Source of the DNA: UBA935 sp031556725
GTDB taxonomy: Bacteria; Bacillota; Clostridia; Lachnospirales; Lachnospiraceae
Length of the DNA: 64,000 bases
Assembly: GCA_031556725.1 (NCBI GenBank)
Contig: JAVBSL010000009.1
Span: 1 to 64,000, forward strand
Reading direction: 5' to 3'
A program made the position numbers and the translations under genes. The notes under the pieces are model-generated. The model worked only from the letters and a program-made list of their open reading frames with translations. It made no database searches and was not told where the DNA came from. Shown piece after piece: positions 1 through 7,739 of this stretch (position 1 is the stretch's first letter; every line of letters begins with the position of its first letter).

Positions 1-141
1 TCGATCAAGATGGAAATATAGAACAATCAATGCTGGAGCCATTAATGCCGTGGTCTACATCACTCCCAATTGATTGCTACAGCAAGCGTCGCCAATAGGT
101 GGCGCTTTAGTTTAATGGTAAGCGGAGGATTTGACGCTTAC
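1..141 (+). mobile_element. Right end of an IS66-family insertion sequence
   Basis: The element enters from outside the window and stops at about 141. It carries the 3' end of a transposase gene and then a terminal sequence ending in CGCTTAC (135-141). The IS66 family is known for terminal repeats that begin GTAA when read inward, which this end matches. A second GTAAGCG at 118-124 pairs with the terminal CGCTTAC, giving a small hairpin. The 8 bp after the end (142-149) would be one copy of the target duplication. The other end is not in the window, so family assignment rests on the short protein tail and the repeat. Confidence 0.6.
3..98 (+). CDS. IS66-type transposase, C-terminal 31 residues (partial)
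   Basis: An open frame enters from the left edge and ends at TAG 96-98. The visible tail contains the string LEPLMPWSTSLP followed by a basic end (SKRRQ). A leucine-rich stretch, then PWS and LP close to the C-terminus, is typical of Firmicute IS66 transposases as I recall them. The gene is complete only outside the window. It sits 40 bp inside the IS end, the usual spacing. Too little is visible to exclude another transposase family. Confidence 0.5.
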   Translation, partial: DQDGNIEQSMLEPLMPWSTSLPIDCYSKRRQ

Positions 142-1121
142 GTTTTTTGAAATTTACTAAAAACATCAAAATCACCGTTATTTGAAACGTAACTTAAAAT
201 TTCATTAGGACAACACCCAATCTCTACTCGTTCTCTTTTCAAATATTCAATTTGCTTAATTATGCAGTAATCGCAATCTAAGCAAGTATCAGAGTTTGTT
301 GCCCAACAAAACCAACTTGAAGTACATTCTAATTTTCTCCCCTCTGGAGTTACAGATAAAAGATTATAATTACTTATAATTTCTACTGTTTTAACATCTG
401 ATCTTGTTAGTATCTTTAAAAAATTCAGATCTCCCGTTGAAGCTTTTTTTACTACTAAGCAATTATCAACAACATCATAATTATATCCTAGTTTAGTAAC
501 TATATCTAAATTTTGTGGATTTCCAAGATCATGTATCCAGCAAGGTACATTCTTAATATATGCTGCACAACAACTTGATTTAAAAAATGACTTTACTCCC
601 ATTGTATCACAAATATGCATAAGCATATTTTCAATTGATGAATCTATTTTTTTCATCTTGAATGAATCATGCACCCCTCCTAATACTAGCAGGCCACCAC
701 TTTGACTTGCAACCTTTACAATTTTGCTTAATATTTCTACATTATCATTTTTACCTTTAATAATTGGCCTAGTTAAAATAACAATTGAACCAAAAATTTT
801 TTTTAACTCATTAATAAATCTTATTCTATTATCGAAAGAAAAGCCGCCCTCATCTAAGCCAGTTAATGAATACATTACTACCAACATGGAATTTGAATTT
901 AAATCCTTTAATTTCAAAAGAACCTTTTCGTTATAGGGAGCCTTTGTAAATATCACAATTGGCGCTTTATGAGAAGATAATTTGTTTAATTTTGCTATGG
1001 TATTATCTACTTGACTGTCAATAAATGGATCCCCGTACGTATCGTTAATCGATATAGGCAAATAGTCATACCAATTGCTTAAACTTTCTGTTTGTTTATA
1101 CTCTTTTTTATTATTAATCAC
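138..1121 (-). CDS. Radical-SAM-like protein without the N-terminal cluster motif, 3' end altered by IS66
   Basis: The 327-residue protein reads like a radical SAM TIM barrel. It has a GDPF element near residue 30, a strand IVIFTKAP near 55-62, then MYSLTGLDEGG, a conserved-looking RPI and a glycine-rich strand. There is no CxxxCxxC at the N-terminus, where the Fe-S/SAM cluster should bind; the first 30 residues contain no cysteine. Cysteines cluster instead near the C-terminus (CLDCDYC, then GCC). The start is GTG behind AAAGGATG. The stop codon (138-140) lies within the IS66 terminal repeat, so the original C-terminus was probably longer. It follows the Enzyme I-like gene in the same direction, 155 bp downstream. 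Function unknown; a spore-photoproduct-lyase-like ancestor is possible. Confidence 0.45.
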   Translation of the reverse strand: MINNKKEYKQTESLSNWYDYLPISINDTYGDPFIDSQVDNTIAKLNKLSSHKAPIVIFTKAPYNEKVLLKLKDLNSNSMLVVMYSLTGLDEGGFSFDNRIRFINELKKIFGSIVILTRPIIKGKNDNVEILSKIVKVASQSGGLLVLGGVHDSFKMKKIDSSIENMLMHICDTMGVKSFFKSSCCAAYIKNVPCWIHDLGNPQNLDIVTKLGYNYDVVDNCLVVKKASTGDLNFLKILTRSDVKTVEIISNYNLLSVTPEGRKLECTSSWFCWATNSDTCLDCDYCIIKQIEYLKRERVEIGCCPNEILSYVSNNGDFDVFSKFQKT

Positions 1122-1276
1122 TGTAACATCCTTTCTACAAATATATTTAGATTTTGATATTAATATAAATTATATGCTGAATAAAATAAGAACTCCTCTG
1201 AAAGAATAGTACCTCAAAACTAATGCACGCAGATACCTACCTCTTAGTTGTTTAAATCTTTTCTATTTTCATTTTC

Positions 1277-2668
1277 TTATTCACCTAATAATTTCTGTCC
1301 TTTCACATTTAACTGTGAACATAAAATTTTGTTAACCTCCTTTAAATTCGAACACTTCTTGACTTGCTTAGCAACATTCTGCGCCATCTTAAAATCTGTA
1401 TCTGCAATAGCCTTTTTTATTTGGTATATTGAATAAGAATTCATACATAATTTATCAATACCAAGACCAATTAAAACCGGCAATGCATTTGGATTTGATG
1501 CTAGTTCGCCACAAATACTAATTGGTTTATTCCTTTGCTTTGCTATTTTAACAACCATACTCATCAATTTTATAATGGAAGGATGCATTTCCTGATATAA
1601 ATCAGACACTTTAACATTAGTTCTATCAACCGCCAGTGTATACTGAGTTAAATCATTTGTGCCTATACTAAAAAAATCAATTTCATCTGCAAGTCTATCA
1701 GCAATTAAACAACTACTAGGAATCTCAACCATTACTCCTATTTTAATTTCCCCGTAAGGGACTCCTCTCTGCCGAAGTTCCTCACCACATTGTTCAATAA
1801 TTTCTTTTGCGTGCAATACTTGCTCTACATGGGAAATCATCGGCATCATGATCCAAATATCCCCAAAAGCGGCTGCTCTCATTGCCCCTCTGATTTGATC
1901 CACAAACAACTTAATTCCATAATCACAACTCAAAAAACGAATAGCTCTATATCCCAGAAAGGGATTATCTTCGTGATCTGTATTAATAAATTTAACATAT
2001 TTATCGCCACCAATGTCAAATGTACGTATTACAACTGGTTTTCCCTTCATTTTTTCTGCTATAAGAGCGTAAATCTTATAGTGTTCATCTTCCGATGGTG
2101 GTTCTACACCGCCTGCAAATAAAAATTCAGTTCTAAACACACCGATACCATCAATCGAATCAATATCAAGTGCTTGAATTTCAGCAACACTACCAATGTT
2201 AGCCATAATACTTATAAATTTTCCATCTTTTGTATAAGCTTTTCCTTTATATGTTTCTTTAAGTTGTGATTCGAATAGCTTTCGCTTTTTCTCCTCTTCC
2301 AAGGCTCTTTCAATAATTTCTTGTTTTGGTTCACAGCAAAGCGCATTTTGATATGTATCCATCAAATATGTCATGTTTTCTTTAAGTTCCTGCACACCGC
2401 TATACAATAGTAGCGGAATGCCAAAGCTTTTCGCTAGTATAACAGCATGGGATGTCGCTCCCGCAATTCTCAAGATTAACCCGCGAATATTTTTAAAATT
2501 TATATTTGCTGTATCAGATGGTTCTAGCTTATTAGCATAAAGAATATACGGCTTTTCTTTCTCTGCATTCTCTAGATGACTTAATTGTATTAAAGTTCCT
2601 AACGCTACGCCTTTTACCAGTACAACTCCAGTAAAATCATTTGCTTTTTTCTCATATTTTCTGCTCAT
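1277..2668 (-). CDS. PTS Enzyme I-like PEP-utilising protein lacking the HPr-binding domain
   Basis: Enzyme I transfers phosphate from PEP to HPr. This 463-residue version keeps the swivelling phosphohistidine domain (GATSHAVILAK, His about 74) and the whole PEP-binding barrel: FRTEFLF, RTFDIGGDKY, NPFLGYRAIRF, MVEIPSS, DFFSIGTNDLTQYTLAVDR and SICGELA. Family members are about 570 residues. The missing ~110 residues fall cleanly between the first strand (VKGVALG, about 18-24) and YANKLEPSDTA (about 44-54), which is where the helical HPr-docking subdomain is inserted. All recognisable catalytic residues remain, so it may be active but should not phosphorylate HPr in the normal way. It could serve another acceptor or be regulatory. 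It is divergent from the Spo0A-like gene across an AT-rich 347-bp gap. Confidence 0.85.
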   Translation of the reverse strand: MSRKYEKKANDFTGVVLVKGVALGTLIQLSHLENAEKEKPYILYANKLEPSDTANINFKNIRGLILRIAGATSHAVILAKSFGIPLLLYSGVQELKENMTYLMDTYQNALCCEPKQEIIERALEEEKKRKLFESQLKETYKGKAYTKDGKFISIMANIGSVAEIQALDIDSIDGIGVFRTEFLFAGGVEPPSEDEHYKIYALIAEKMKGKPVVIRTFDIGGDKYVKFINTDHEDNPFLGYRAIRFLSCDYGIKLFVDQIRGAMRAAAFGDIWIMMPMISHVEQVLHAKEIIEQCGEELRQRGVPYGEIKIGVMVEIPSSCLIADRLADEIDFFSIGTNDLTQYTLAVDRTNVKVSDLYQEMHPSIIKLMSMVVKIAKQRNKPISICGELASNPNALPVLIGLGIDKLCMNSYSIYQIKKAIADTDFKMAQNVAKQVKKCSNLKEVNKILCSQLNVKGQKLLGE

Positions 2669-2794
2669 TTTGAATTTCTATGTTCTCCTGTAAATTTATA
2701 ATATGCATATGGAATACTTAAAATGTTGTATTAATATTAGTAAAAATAAACGTTTCAGTAAATTAATTGAGTATATTATTTTTTGTTTTTTTTG

Positions 2795-2842
2795 TTGTTT
2801 TTTGTTAAAACATGTTGTATAATTATATTCGAAAATTATACA
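2795..2842 (+). promoter_or_regulatory. Promoter with overlapping palindrome upstream of the Spo0A-like gene
   Basis: A sigma-A-like promoter reads TTGTTT (2795-2800), 17-bp spacer, TATAAT (2818-2823). The -10 lies inside an inverted repeat TGTATAATT (2816-2824) and AATTATACA (2834-2842), a good place for a repressor or autoregulator. The transcript would have a leader of about 185 nt. The rest of the 2669-3015 gap is very AT-rich and shows no other gene. Confidence 0.45.
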
Positions 2843-3015
2843 CAAGTAATACGCAATTTTTTTGAAAGCAGATAAATATTTTATTGTTCTTCTATGTGAA
2901 GGCATTATTCACAACAAACTGCCCAAAACCAGTAAGAAGAACAGAAATATTTAAGTCACATCAATGAGCAATTTTAAATATTTTTGTTTATAGTATGTTT
3001 TAAAAGGGGGATTTT

Positions 3016-3807
3016 ATGGAACAGCAATTAACTGTTCTTCTTATTGAAGATGATATAGTAGAATGCCATGAAATCAGCAAATATGTTGATTTGCGTTCAG
3101 ATGTATCTTTGGTTGGTATAACAAATAACATTACAAATGCCTCTAATTACTTACTTGATTATAAACCAGATGCCATTATATTGGATTTAGAATTATATGA
3201 AGGTAAAGGCAACGGACTTATTTTTTTGAACAACATAAAGAACTTATGTCTTGATTACATTCCCTTCATATTGGTTACAACTAATAACAATAGCAAAATT
3301 ATTCATAAACAAGCTCGGAATCTCGGAGCTGATTTTATTATATCTAAATCCCAAGAAGATTATTGTGCTCAAAATGTTATCGAGTTTTTGAGATTACTAA
3401 AGCAAACTATTCAAAGTAGTAAAAAAGTAATTTGTAATTTTCCAAGTTTTTCGACCTCTGTATCACCTGAGACTTCTATTAAAAGAATCGAGAAGAGAAT
3501 CTCCACAGAACTTGACATCATTGGTATCAGCCCAAAAGTAATTGGACGAAGATACCTCCTTGATGCTATACAGTTAATCCATAAAAATTCTTCTATTAAA
3601 GTTTGTCCTATTATTGCGTCGAAATATCAAAAAACCGATACCAGTGTAGAGCGAGCCATGCAAAATGCAATTAATCAAGCATGGAGAACTTCCAATATAG
3701 AGGACTTATGTAAAAATTATACGGCGCACATCCATTCAGACAAGGGCGTTCCTACTTATTCTGAATTTATCTTCTATTATGCTGACAAAATTAACCAACA
3801 ATATTAG
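3016..3807 (+). CDS. Orphan Spo0A-like response regulator
   Basis: The protein has 263 residues. Residues 1-125 form a receiver domain with acidic residues EDD at 11-13, the phospho-acceptor Asp about 57 (AIILDLEL) and Lys about 111. Residues about 150-263 match the Spo0A DNA-binding domain: ELDIIGISPKVIGRRYLLDAI, a recognition-helix region with VERAMQNAINQAW, and the ending PTYSEFIFYYADKI. Spo0A is the master regulator of sporulation and solvent/stationary switching. This copy is diverged and lies in an accessory region, not beside spoIVB where spo0A normally sits. The ribosome site AAGGGGG is well placed. No kinase is adjacent. It is probably a paralogue rather than the main Spo0A, but the sequence alone does not settle that. 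Confidence 0.85.
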   Translation: MEQQLTVLLIEDDIVECHEISKYVDLRSDVSLVGITNNITNASNYLLDYKPDAIILDLELYEGKGNGLIFLNNIKNLCLDYIPFILVTTNNNSKIIHKQARNLGADFIISKSQEDYCAQNVIEFLRLLKQTIQSSKKVICNFPSFSTSVSPETSIKRIEKRISTELDIIGISPKVIGRRYLLDAIQLIHKNSSIKVCPIIASKYQKTDTSVERAMQNAINQAWRTSNIEDLCKNYTAHIHSDKGVPTYSEFIFYYADKINQQY

Positions 3808-3847
3808 CATCCTTATTGAGTTCGGAACAATACTCCCTTACTGTTAT

Positions 3848-5365
3848 TTATATTTCTCTGCCTTTATAATAATATATGTGATTTTTCTCCTGCTCCCTTA
3901 CTTTTTTCCGATATTCTTCCAACTTTACCTTTACACTTTGGTTCTGTGCCTCTATACCATAAGTAACTTCCCATTTTTTCACTTCATCCTGATACTTAGC
4001 AGCGGCTGCCTTTGAAGCATAATATATCCCATAAAACTCCTGTACTGAATAATAGTAGTATCTTTTTACAATTTTGGATAATGCCCCTTTCAGCTGCGCC
4101 GCCTGACTGTTCAACCTGTCAATCTTTGTTTGCAATTCACCTTTCTTCGTCAAAGCCTTGAACCCTCTTAAATCATCATGTTCAATCTCCAATAAGCTTC
4201 GTTCCTTTTCTATCACAGAAATTGCTTCATTCTGTTTCTGTAATTCCGCATATATTTTTTCTAACTTGGGATATGCTGCTGCGTCCGGCGGCATAGTAGG
4301 CTGTGGTGGAATCTGCGGTTCAACCACTCTTTGCTTATCCGGTACCGATTCTTCTCTCTGCGTTACTCCCGCCGCTTTTTTCTGCTTTGGCTCCACATTC
4401 AATATACCAGCTGCCACATCTCTTGCCTTTTGCAATACCTTGGAAATCAAAATTGCCAATGCCATAACCGCCGTAGTCACTATATTGCCAAAATATTCCG
4501 GCTGATTGCCAAATACTGCAATGGATGTCTTGATCTGGTCTGTGATATATTCTTTCTTAATCTGTTGAATATCTCCCTCCGGCACTGCACTCACAAGTGC
4601 CCGGTCTACCTCCCTGTTCCATTGCATTCGTTTTTCATTATCCGCCTCTATCTGCTCCGCCTTGAGATTATTCTTTCCTATTTTCTTAGTAGGAAGATAC
4701 AGGCTATTTTTGTCAAAAACCTGTAGTTTATCCTTTTCATCTTCCACCAGCAGATTGATTAAATCTGTATAAAAATGTTTTATATCATTCACAAAACTAT
4801 CCTGTTTGAACTGTTTATTTTTTATTGTAAATAGGCTACGCTCATATGCTTCATTCTTTTTAATAATCTTACAACCCTTACGGACATTTCCTCTTTCATC
4901 CAGTATTTCTTTCTTAGTACGGACATGCTTTCCCTGCTCATCAAAGAACATATTTCTAGTGGCGACTTTTTCTATCGGCTGTAACAGCCGTTCCCGTTCT
5001 GAAAATATCAGATGAATATGATAATTGGTTTTTATTTTGTTATGGTGTAAGGCAGAAATACACTCCACGCCATGTTTTTCTTTGAACCGATTTGTAAATA
5101 ATTGCAGCAGTTCATTGGAATCATACAAATCCGGGAATGACTCCGGCAGTGCAATAATCAACTCCCTTGCCTCAATACATTTGCCCTCTGTGCCGCTTTT
5201 CTTAAATTCATCCTGATTACACTTGGCAAGTTCCTTCCAAAAGCTACGCTCTGTTGTCTCATAGACGGCATACAGATTTTCCTGCTTTGCATGGCTGGTT
5301 ATATAATTAATCCTGCCTGCAACATTTGATAATTTATTCATTTGTATAAATGAATTTCTCTGCAT
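3848..5365 (-). CDS. MobA/MobL-family relaxase
   Basis: This 505-residue relaxase would nick oriT and pilot a mobilisable element during conjugation. The N-terminus has the MobA/MobL layout: a GRINYITSHAKQENL segment with a Tyr about residue 21, then HHNKIKTNYHIHLIFSERE at about 107-125, whose His-x-His forms the metal site. The middle is basic and the C-terminal third is a long coiled coil; a hydrophobic stretch near 300-320 may be membrane-associated. The start is supported by AAGGGGAG. It points away from the structured region at 5398-5769, the expected position for its oriT. No transfer (type IV secretion) genes are present, so the element would be mobilisable, not self-transmissible. Confidence 0.85.
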   Translation of the reverse strand: MQRNSFIQMNKLSNVAGRINYITSHAKQENLYAVYETTERSFWKELAKCNQDEFKKSGTEGKCIEARELIIALPESFPDLYDSNELLQLFTNRFKEKHGVECISALHHNKIKTNYHIHLIFSERERLLQPIEKVATRNMFFDEQGKHVRTKKEILDERGNVRKGCKIIKKNEAYERSLFTIKNKQFKQDSFVNDIKHFYTDLINLLVEDEKDKLQVFDKNSLYLPTKKIGKNNLKAEQIEADNEKRMQWNREVDRALVSAVPEGDIQQIKKEYITDQIKTSIAVFGNQPEYFGNIVTTAVMALAILISKVLQKARDVAAGILNVEPKQKKAAGVTQREESVPDKQRVVEPQIPPQPTMPPDAAAYPKLEKIYAELQKQNEAISVIEKERSLLEIEHDDLRGFKALTKKGELQTKIDRLNSQAAQLKGALSKIVKRYYYYSVQEFYGIYYASKAAAAKYQDEVKKWEVTYGIEAQNQSVKVKLEEYRKKVREQEKNHIYYYKGREI

Positions 5366-5397
5366 AATCTCCCCTTCTCTTAGTCTCTATCTTTTCT

Positions 5398-5605
5398 GAA
5401 AAGGTCTGGCAGACCTTTTCGTGAGTAGTTGCCATAGGGCAACTGTTTACGAACCCTTACCCGTAGCGGGCATATGGGCCTCCTGCAAGGACGAAATATA
5501 CCCATCGAATAAAACGAAGTTTTGTGCGATGGGTGTATTTCGCTCTCAAACGCCGAGGGCTTGTATAAGAAGTTTCGCTAAAGCAAAAAGCGACCTGCAC
5601 TTCTT
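5398..5605. other. Candidate origin of transfer (oriT)
   Basis: The non-coding gap upstream of the relaxase carries nested inverted repeats. GAAAAGGTCTG (5398-5408) mirrors CAGACCTTTTC (5410-5420) around one G. GTTGCC (5428-5433) pairs with GGCAAC (5438-5443). CGAAATATACCCATCG (5492-5507) pairs with CGATGGGTGTATTTCG (5527-5542) with one mismatch. AAGAAGT/ACTTCTT (5567-5573, 5599-5605) encloses TCGCT/AGCGA. Such repeats beside a relaxase gene are what an oriT needs. The nick site cannot be assigned from sequence alone. Confidence 0.6.
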
Positions 5606-5634
5606 CTCTTCACTTGAAAATGCTCCAATAAAAA

Positions 5635-5769
5635 GAAGCCACACACCCAAACTGGCATATGGCTTCATATTTGTTTCATTTTGTATCCACTTTTTAATTT
5701 GCGGCTTTATACAGCCGCCCTTTTGATGCCAATGCTTTTGTGGCATCTCTTGGAGCCTTTAATGGCTCC
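5635..5769. repeat. Tract of four consecutive hairpins in the mobilisable element
   Basis: Four separate perfect stems follow one another: GAAGCCA/TGGCTTC (5635-5641, 5660-5666), GCGGCT/AGCCGC (5701-5706, 5713-5718, followed by CCTTTT on the + strand), GATGCCA/TGGCATC (5725-5731, 5741-5747) and GGAGCC/GGCTCC (5752-5757, 5764-5769). The tract lies just downstream of the partition genes in their direction. It may be a terminator cluster, a structured RNA or a partition (parC-like) site. No protein is convincingly encoded here. Confidence 0.5.
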
Positions 5770-5812
5770 CTTTGGCTTCAAATTCACTCCTTTTTGTAGC
5801 CAGTTTTTTATT

Positions 5813-6259
5813 TTATTCAAATAAATCTAAGTCTAGCAGCTCATTTTCCTCTGGTTCATTTGCTTCCTCGAAGGATATAACTTCATTCCCTGGCATTGAT
5901 ACCATATGTACCGTTTCTGTGCCGGAAAATGCAGTCTCTGTATTAACAGATAAAAAAGAAGCCTGTCCTGCCATTACATACATCCCCACAAGTGCCGGTA
6001 TATTGGCAAGTATCTTCTGTTCCACTGCCTTTACCATTCGATCTGTAAAGGCTTCTTCCTGCTCCCGGTTTTCTAAATATGGATCACTTTTTACAGCCAA
6101 ATACCTTTTGTAAAAATCATTGATTGCCTGAATAACAAACTCATTCTGTGATTTAAAATCCTGTTTCACTTCCTCTGAGTGAAGGATATTCCAAGCCCTT
6201 GCAGCCGCCTCACTCTCTATGCAGAAACGGAAGTTGTGATTCCAATATTTCTTTGTCAT
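5813..6259 (-). CDS. ParR/StbB-like partition partner
   Basis: The 148-residue protein starts with a short ribbon-helix-helix-like segment (YWNHNFRFCIESEAAARAW) followed by a helical middle and a very acidic tail (EEANEPEENELLDLDLFE). It begins 8 bp after the actin-like ParM gene, so the two are cotranscribed. In such pairs the small protein binds a centromere repeat and the filament tip. The acidic C-terminus would suit the filament contact. I recognise the arrangement more than the sequence, so the specific family name is tentative. Confidence 0.55.
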   Translation of the reverse strand: MTKKYWNHNFRFCIESEAAARAWNILHSEEVKQDFKSQNEFVIQAINDFYKRYLAVKSDPYLENREQEEAFTDRMVKAVEQKILANIPALVGMYVMAGQASFLSVNTETAFSGTETVHMVSMPGNEVISFEEANEPEENELLDLDLFE

Positions 6260-6267
6260 CCATGCAC

Positions 6268-7224
6268 CTACTTTCTGTGATTCTGGCTTCTTAGTGCCAT
6301 ATAGCAGTAGTATTCATAACCTTTGGCGGTGGCACAGATATCATGGTTAAACTGCGTGCGTTCCTTATCATAATTTCCAACCGTCTCCACAATCCTTGCT
6401 CCGCCTCCCATGAAATACAGCTTCATCAGCTTTTCATTAAATTCATAGTCTCTCAATTTTTGAAATATACCGCTCACATAAGCCTGTGCCGTTTCTCTCA
6501 TAAGAGAGGCATAAGGTTCTGCAATATCTGTAATCCCAGTTTTAAGATAATTGTCAATTACTTCATTCATCAGAATGGTTCCGGTTTCATCCAGTACTTT
6601 ATTACTGATTTTTTGAATACATTGGAATACCCCCATCTTTTCTGTCCAGGACTTGCTCTCCATCGCCTTGCCATTATTTAGATACATCAGATTCATTGTC
6701 CCATTGCCGATATCCACCAGAAGGTTCATTCCGGTAAACAGCCTTAAGTTTTCTGCCACCGCCGCATAACACTGCGGCATAACTGTACAACCGGCAATTT
6801 CTACTTCATAGGCTCTTCCCTTGTATTTGAAATTGATAACAGGCTCCCGCATCAGATATTCTTTAAATTCTCCCCGCTGCGCCTGTACCCATTTCAAGGG
6901 GAGCCCCACCGCAAGATGTATCTTTACATTATTATGATTTTCTCTAATTCCTCTGGCCTCTAACTCCTTGGCGATAGCTGCCATTGTCAGAATATAATTA
7001 TCTTCATCTGCCTGCTTCTCTGCTACAAAACTCTTGTGGCCTTCCCCGATGATATAAAACTTTCCATCATATTCAATATAGTCCTTACTGAAAATCGGTG
7101 CGCTGTCACTCTTAATTACGTTGGTAGAAAACACCCTTCTGGAAGATTTTATATTGCCATAGCCATGATCAATTCCGATAATCATTGTTCCGTTGATGTT
7201 GTATTCTCTAATTTTTTCTGTCAT
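6268..7224 (-). CDS. parM: ParM/StbA-type actin-like plasmid partition ATPase
   Basis: This 318-residue actin-fold ATPase would form filaments that push plasmid or element copies apart. The phosphate-1 motif is IGIDHGYGNIKS near the N-terminus and the phosphate-2 motif is LVDIGNGTMNLMY in the middle; the adenosine region FMGGGARIV is near the C-terminus. The start at 7224 is chosen because it follows AAAGGATGG closely and removes a low-complexity asparagine-rich extension. It forms a unit with the downstream ParR-like gene. A partition system suggests the element exists, or existed, as a circular replicating form. Confidence 0.8.
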   Translation of the reverse strand: MTEKIREYNINGTMIIGIDHGYGNIKSSRRVFSTNVIKSDSAPIFSKDYIEYDGKFYIIGEGHKSFVAEKQADEDNYILTMAAIAKELEARGIRENHNNVKIHLAVGLPLKWVQAQRGEFKEYLMREPVINFKYKGRAYEVEIAGCTVMPQCYAAVAENLRLFTGMNLLVDIGNGTMNLMYLNNGKAMESKSWTEKMGVFQCIQKISNKVLDETGTILMNEVIDNYLKTGITDIAEPYASLMRETAQAYVSGIFQKLRDYEFNEKLMKLYFMGGGARIVETVGNYDKERTQFNHDICATAKGYEYYCYMALRSQNHRK

Positions 7225-7288
7225 ATATTTTCCATCCTTTCGATTCCCGGCGGTTCTGCCGGTAATAATGTTGTTATTACGATTGTTG

Positions 7289-7672
7289 TTACTGCAACTT
7301 GTAGATAATATCATGGTAGATAACTTCCTCCGCTACCTGCTTGGCCTGTTCTCTCAATTTCCACATCTCCATCGTAGATGATGGATTGATTGGTGGATTC
7401 TTCTTTAAATACTGCTCCATAATCGTGTCAAGAAGTCCGTAAGCTTCTTCATTGACCTCTACTGCCTTTTCGTACAGTTTCCCACTGAGAAGCAGGCTTA
7501 TAAATCTGCCTCGATTATTTTCCTTCATATAGGAAAGCCATATCTGCCCATACTTACCAATCTGCTGATCTGCTTCTATTCCAGATTCCATTTTCAGATT
7601 GGGATATAAAATTCCATCCACCTCCGTGTAAGTGCCGCCCATCTGTTCAAAAATTGATAATTCTTTACTCAT
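7289..7672 (-). CDS. tnpV: TnpV-like transposon protein
   Basis: The 127-residue protein matches the TnpV family found in Tn4451-type and related clostridial mobilisable elements. The diagnostic layout is a tyrosine- and proline-containing start (YTEVDGILYPNLK), then GKYGQIWLSYMKEN, LLLSGKLYEKAVEVNEEA and a helical end. Its biochemical role is not established. The start at 7672 follows AAAGGAG. It leads the tnpV–parM–parR order. No serine or tyrosine recombinase is seen nearby, so the element's integrase is missing or lies outside. Confidence 0.75.
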   Translation of the reverse strand: MSKELSIFEQMGGTYTEVDGILYPNLKMESGIEADQQIGKYGQIWLSYMKENNRGRFISLLLSGKLYEKAVEVNEEAYGLLDTIMEQYLKKNPPINPSSTMEMWKLREQAKQVAEEVIYHDIIYKLQ

Positions 7673-7688
7673 AATCTTCTTTCTCCTT

Positions 7689-7739
7689 TGCAATAAAAAA
7701 GTCCACATACCTGCTTTTACACAAGTACATGGACTACCT
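7689..7739 (-). terminator. Terminator-like hairpin, dispersed repeat copy 1
   Basis: Read on the minus strand, AGTCCATGTAC (7735-7725) pairs with GTATGTGGACT (7710-7700) using two G·U pairs, and is followed by a run of T then ATTGCAA. The T-run and the wobble pairs show that the minus-strand RNA is the functional form. It separates a decayed frame ending at 7734 from tnpV. Near-identical sequence, including the flanking TTGCAATAAAA, occurs at 22150-22200, and a related hairpin at 40507-40543. Confidence 0.65.

Noticed and set aside
100..141. tRNA-like stretch (GGCGCTTTAGTTTAATGGTAA)
   Set aside because: It resembles a D-arm but no acceptor, anticodon or T-arm can be folded; it is the IS66 end.
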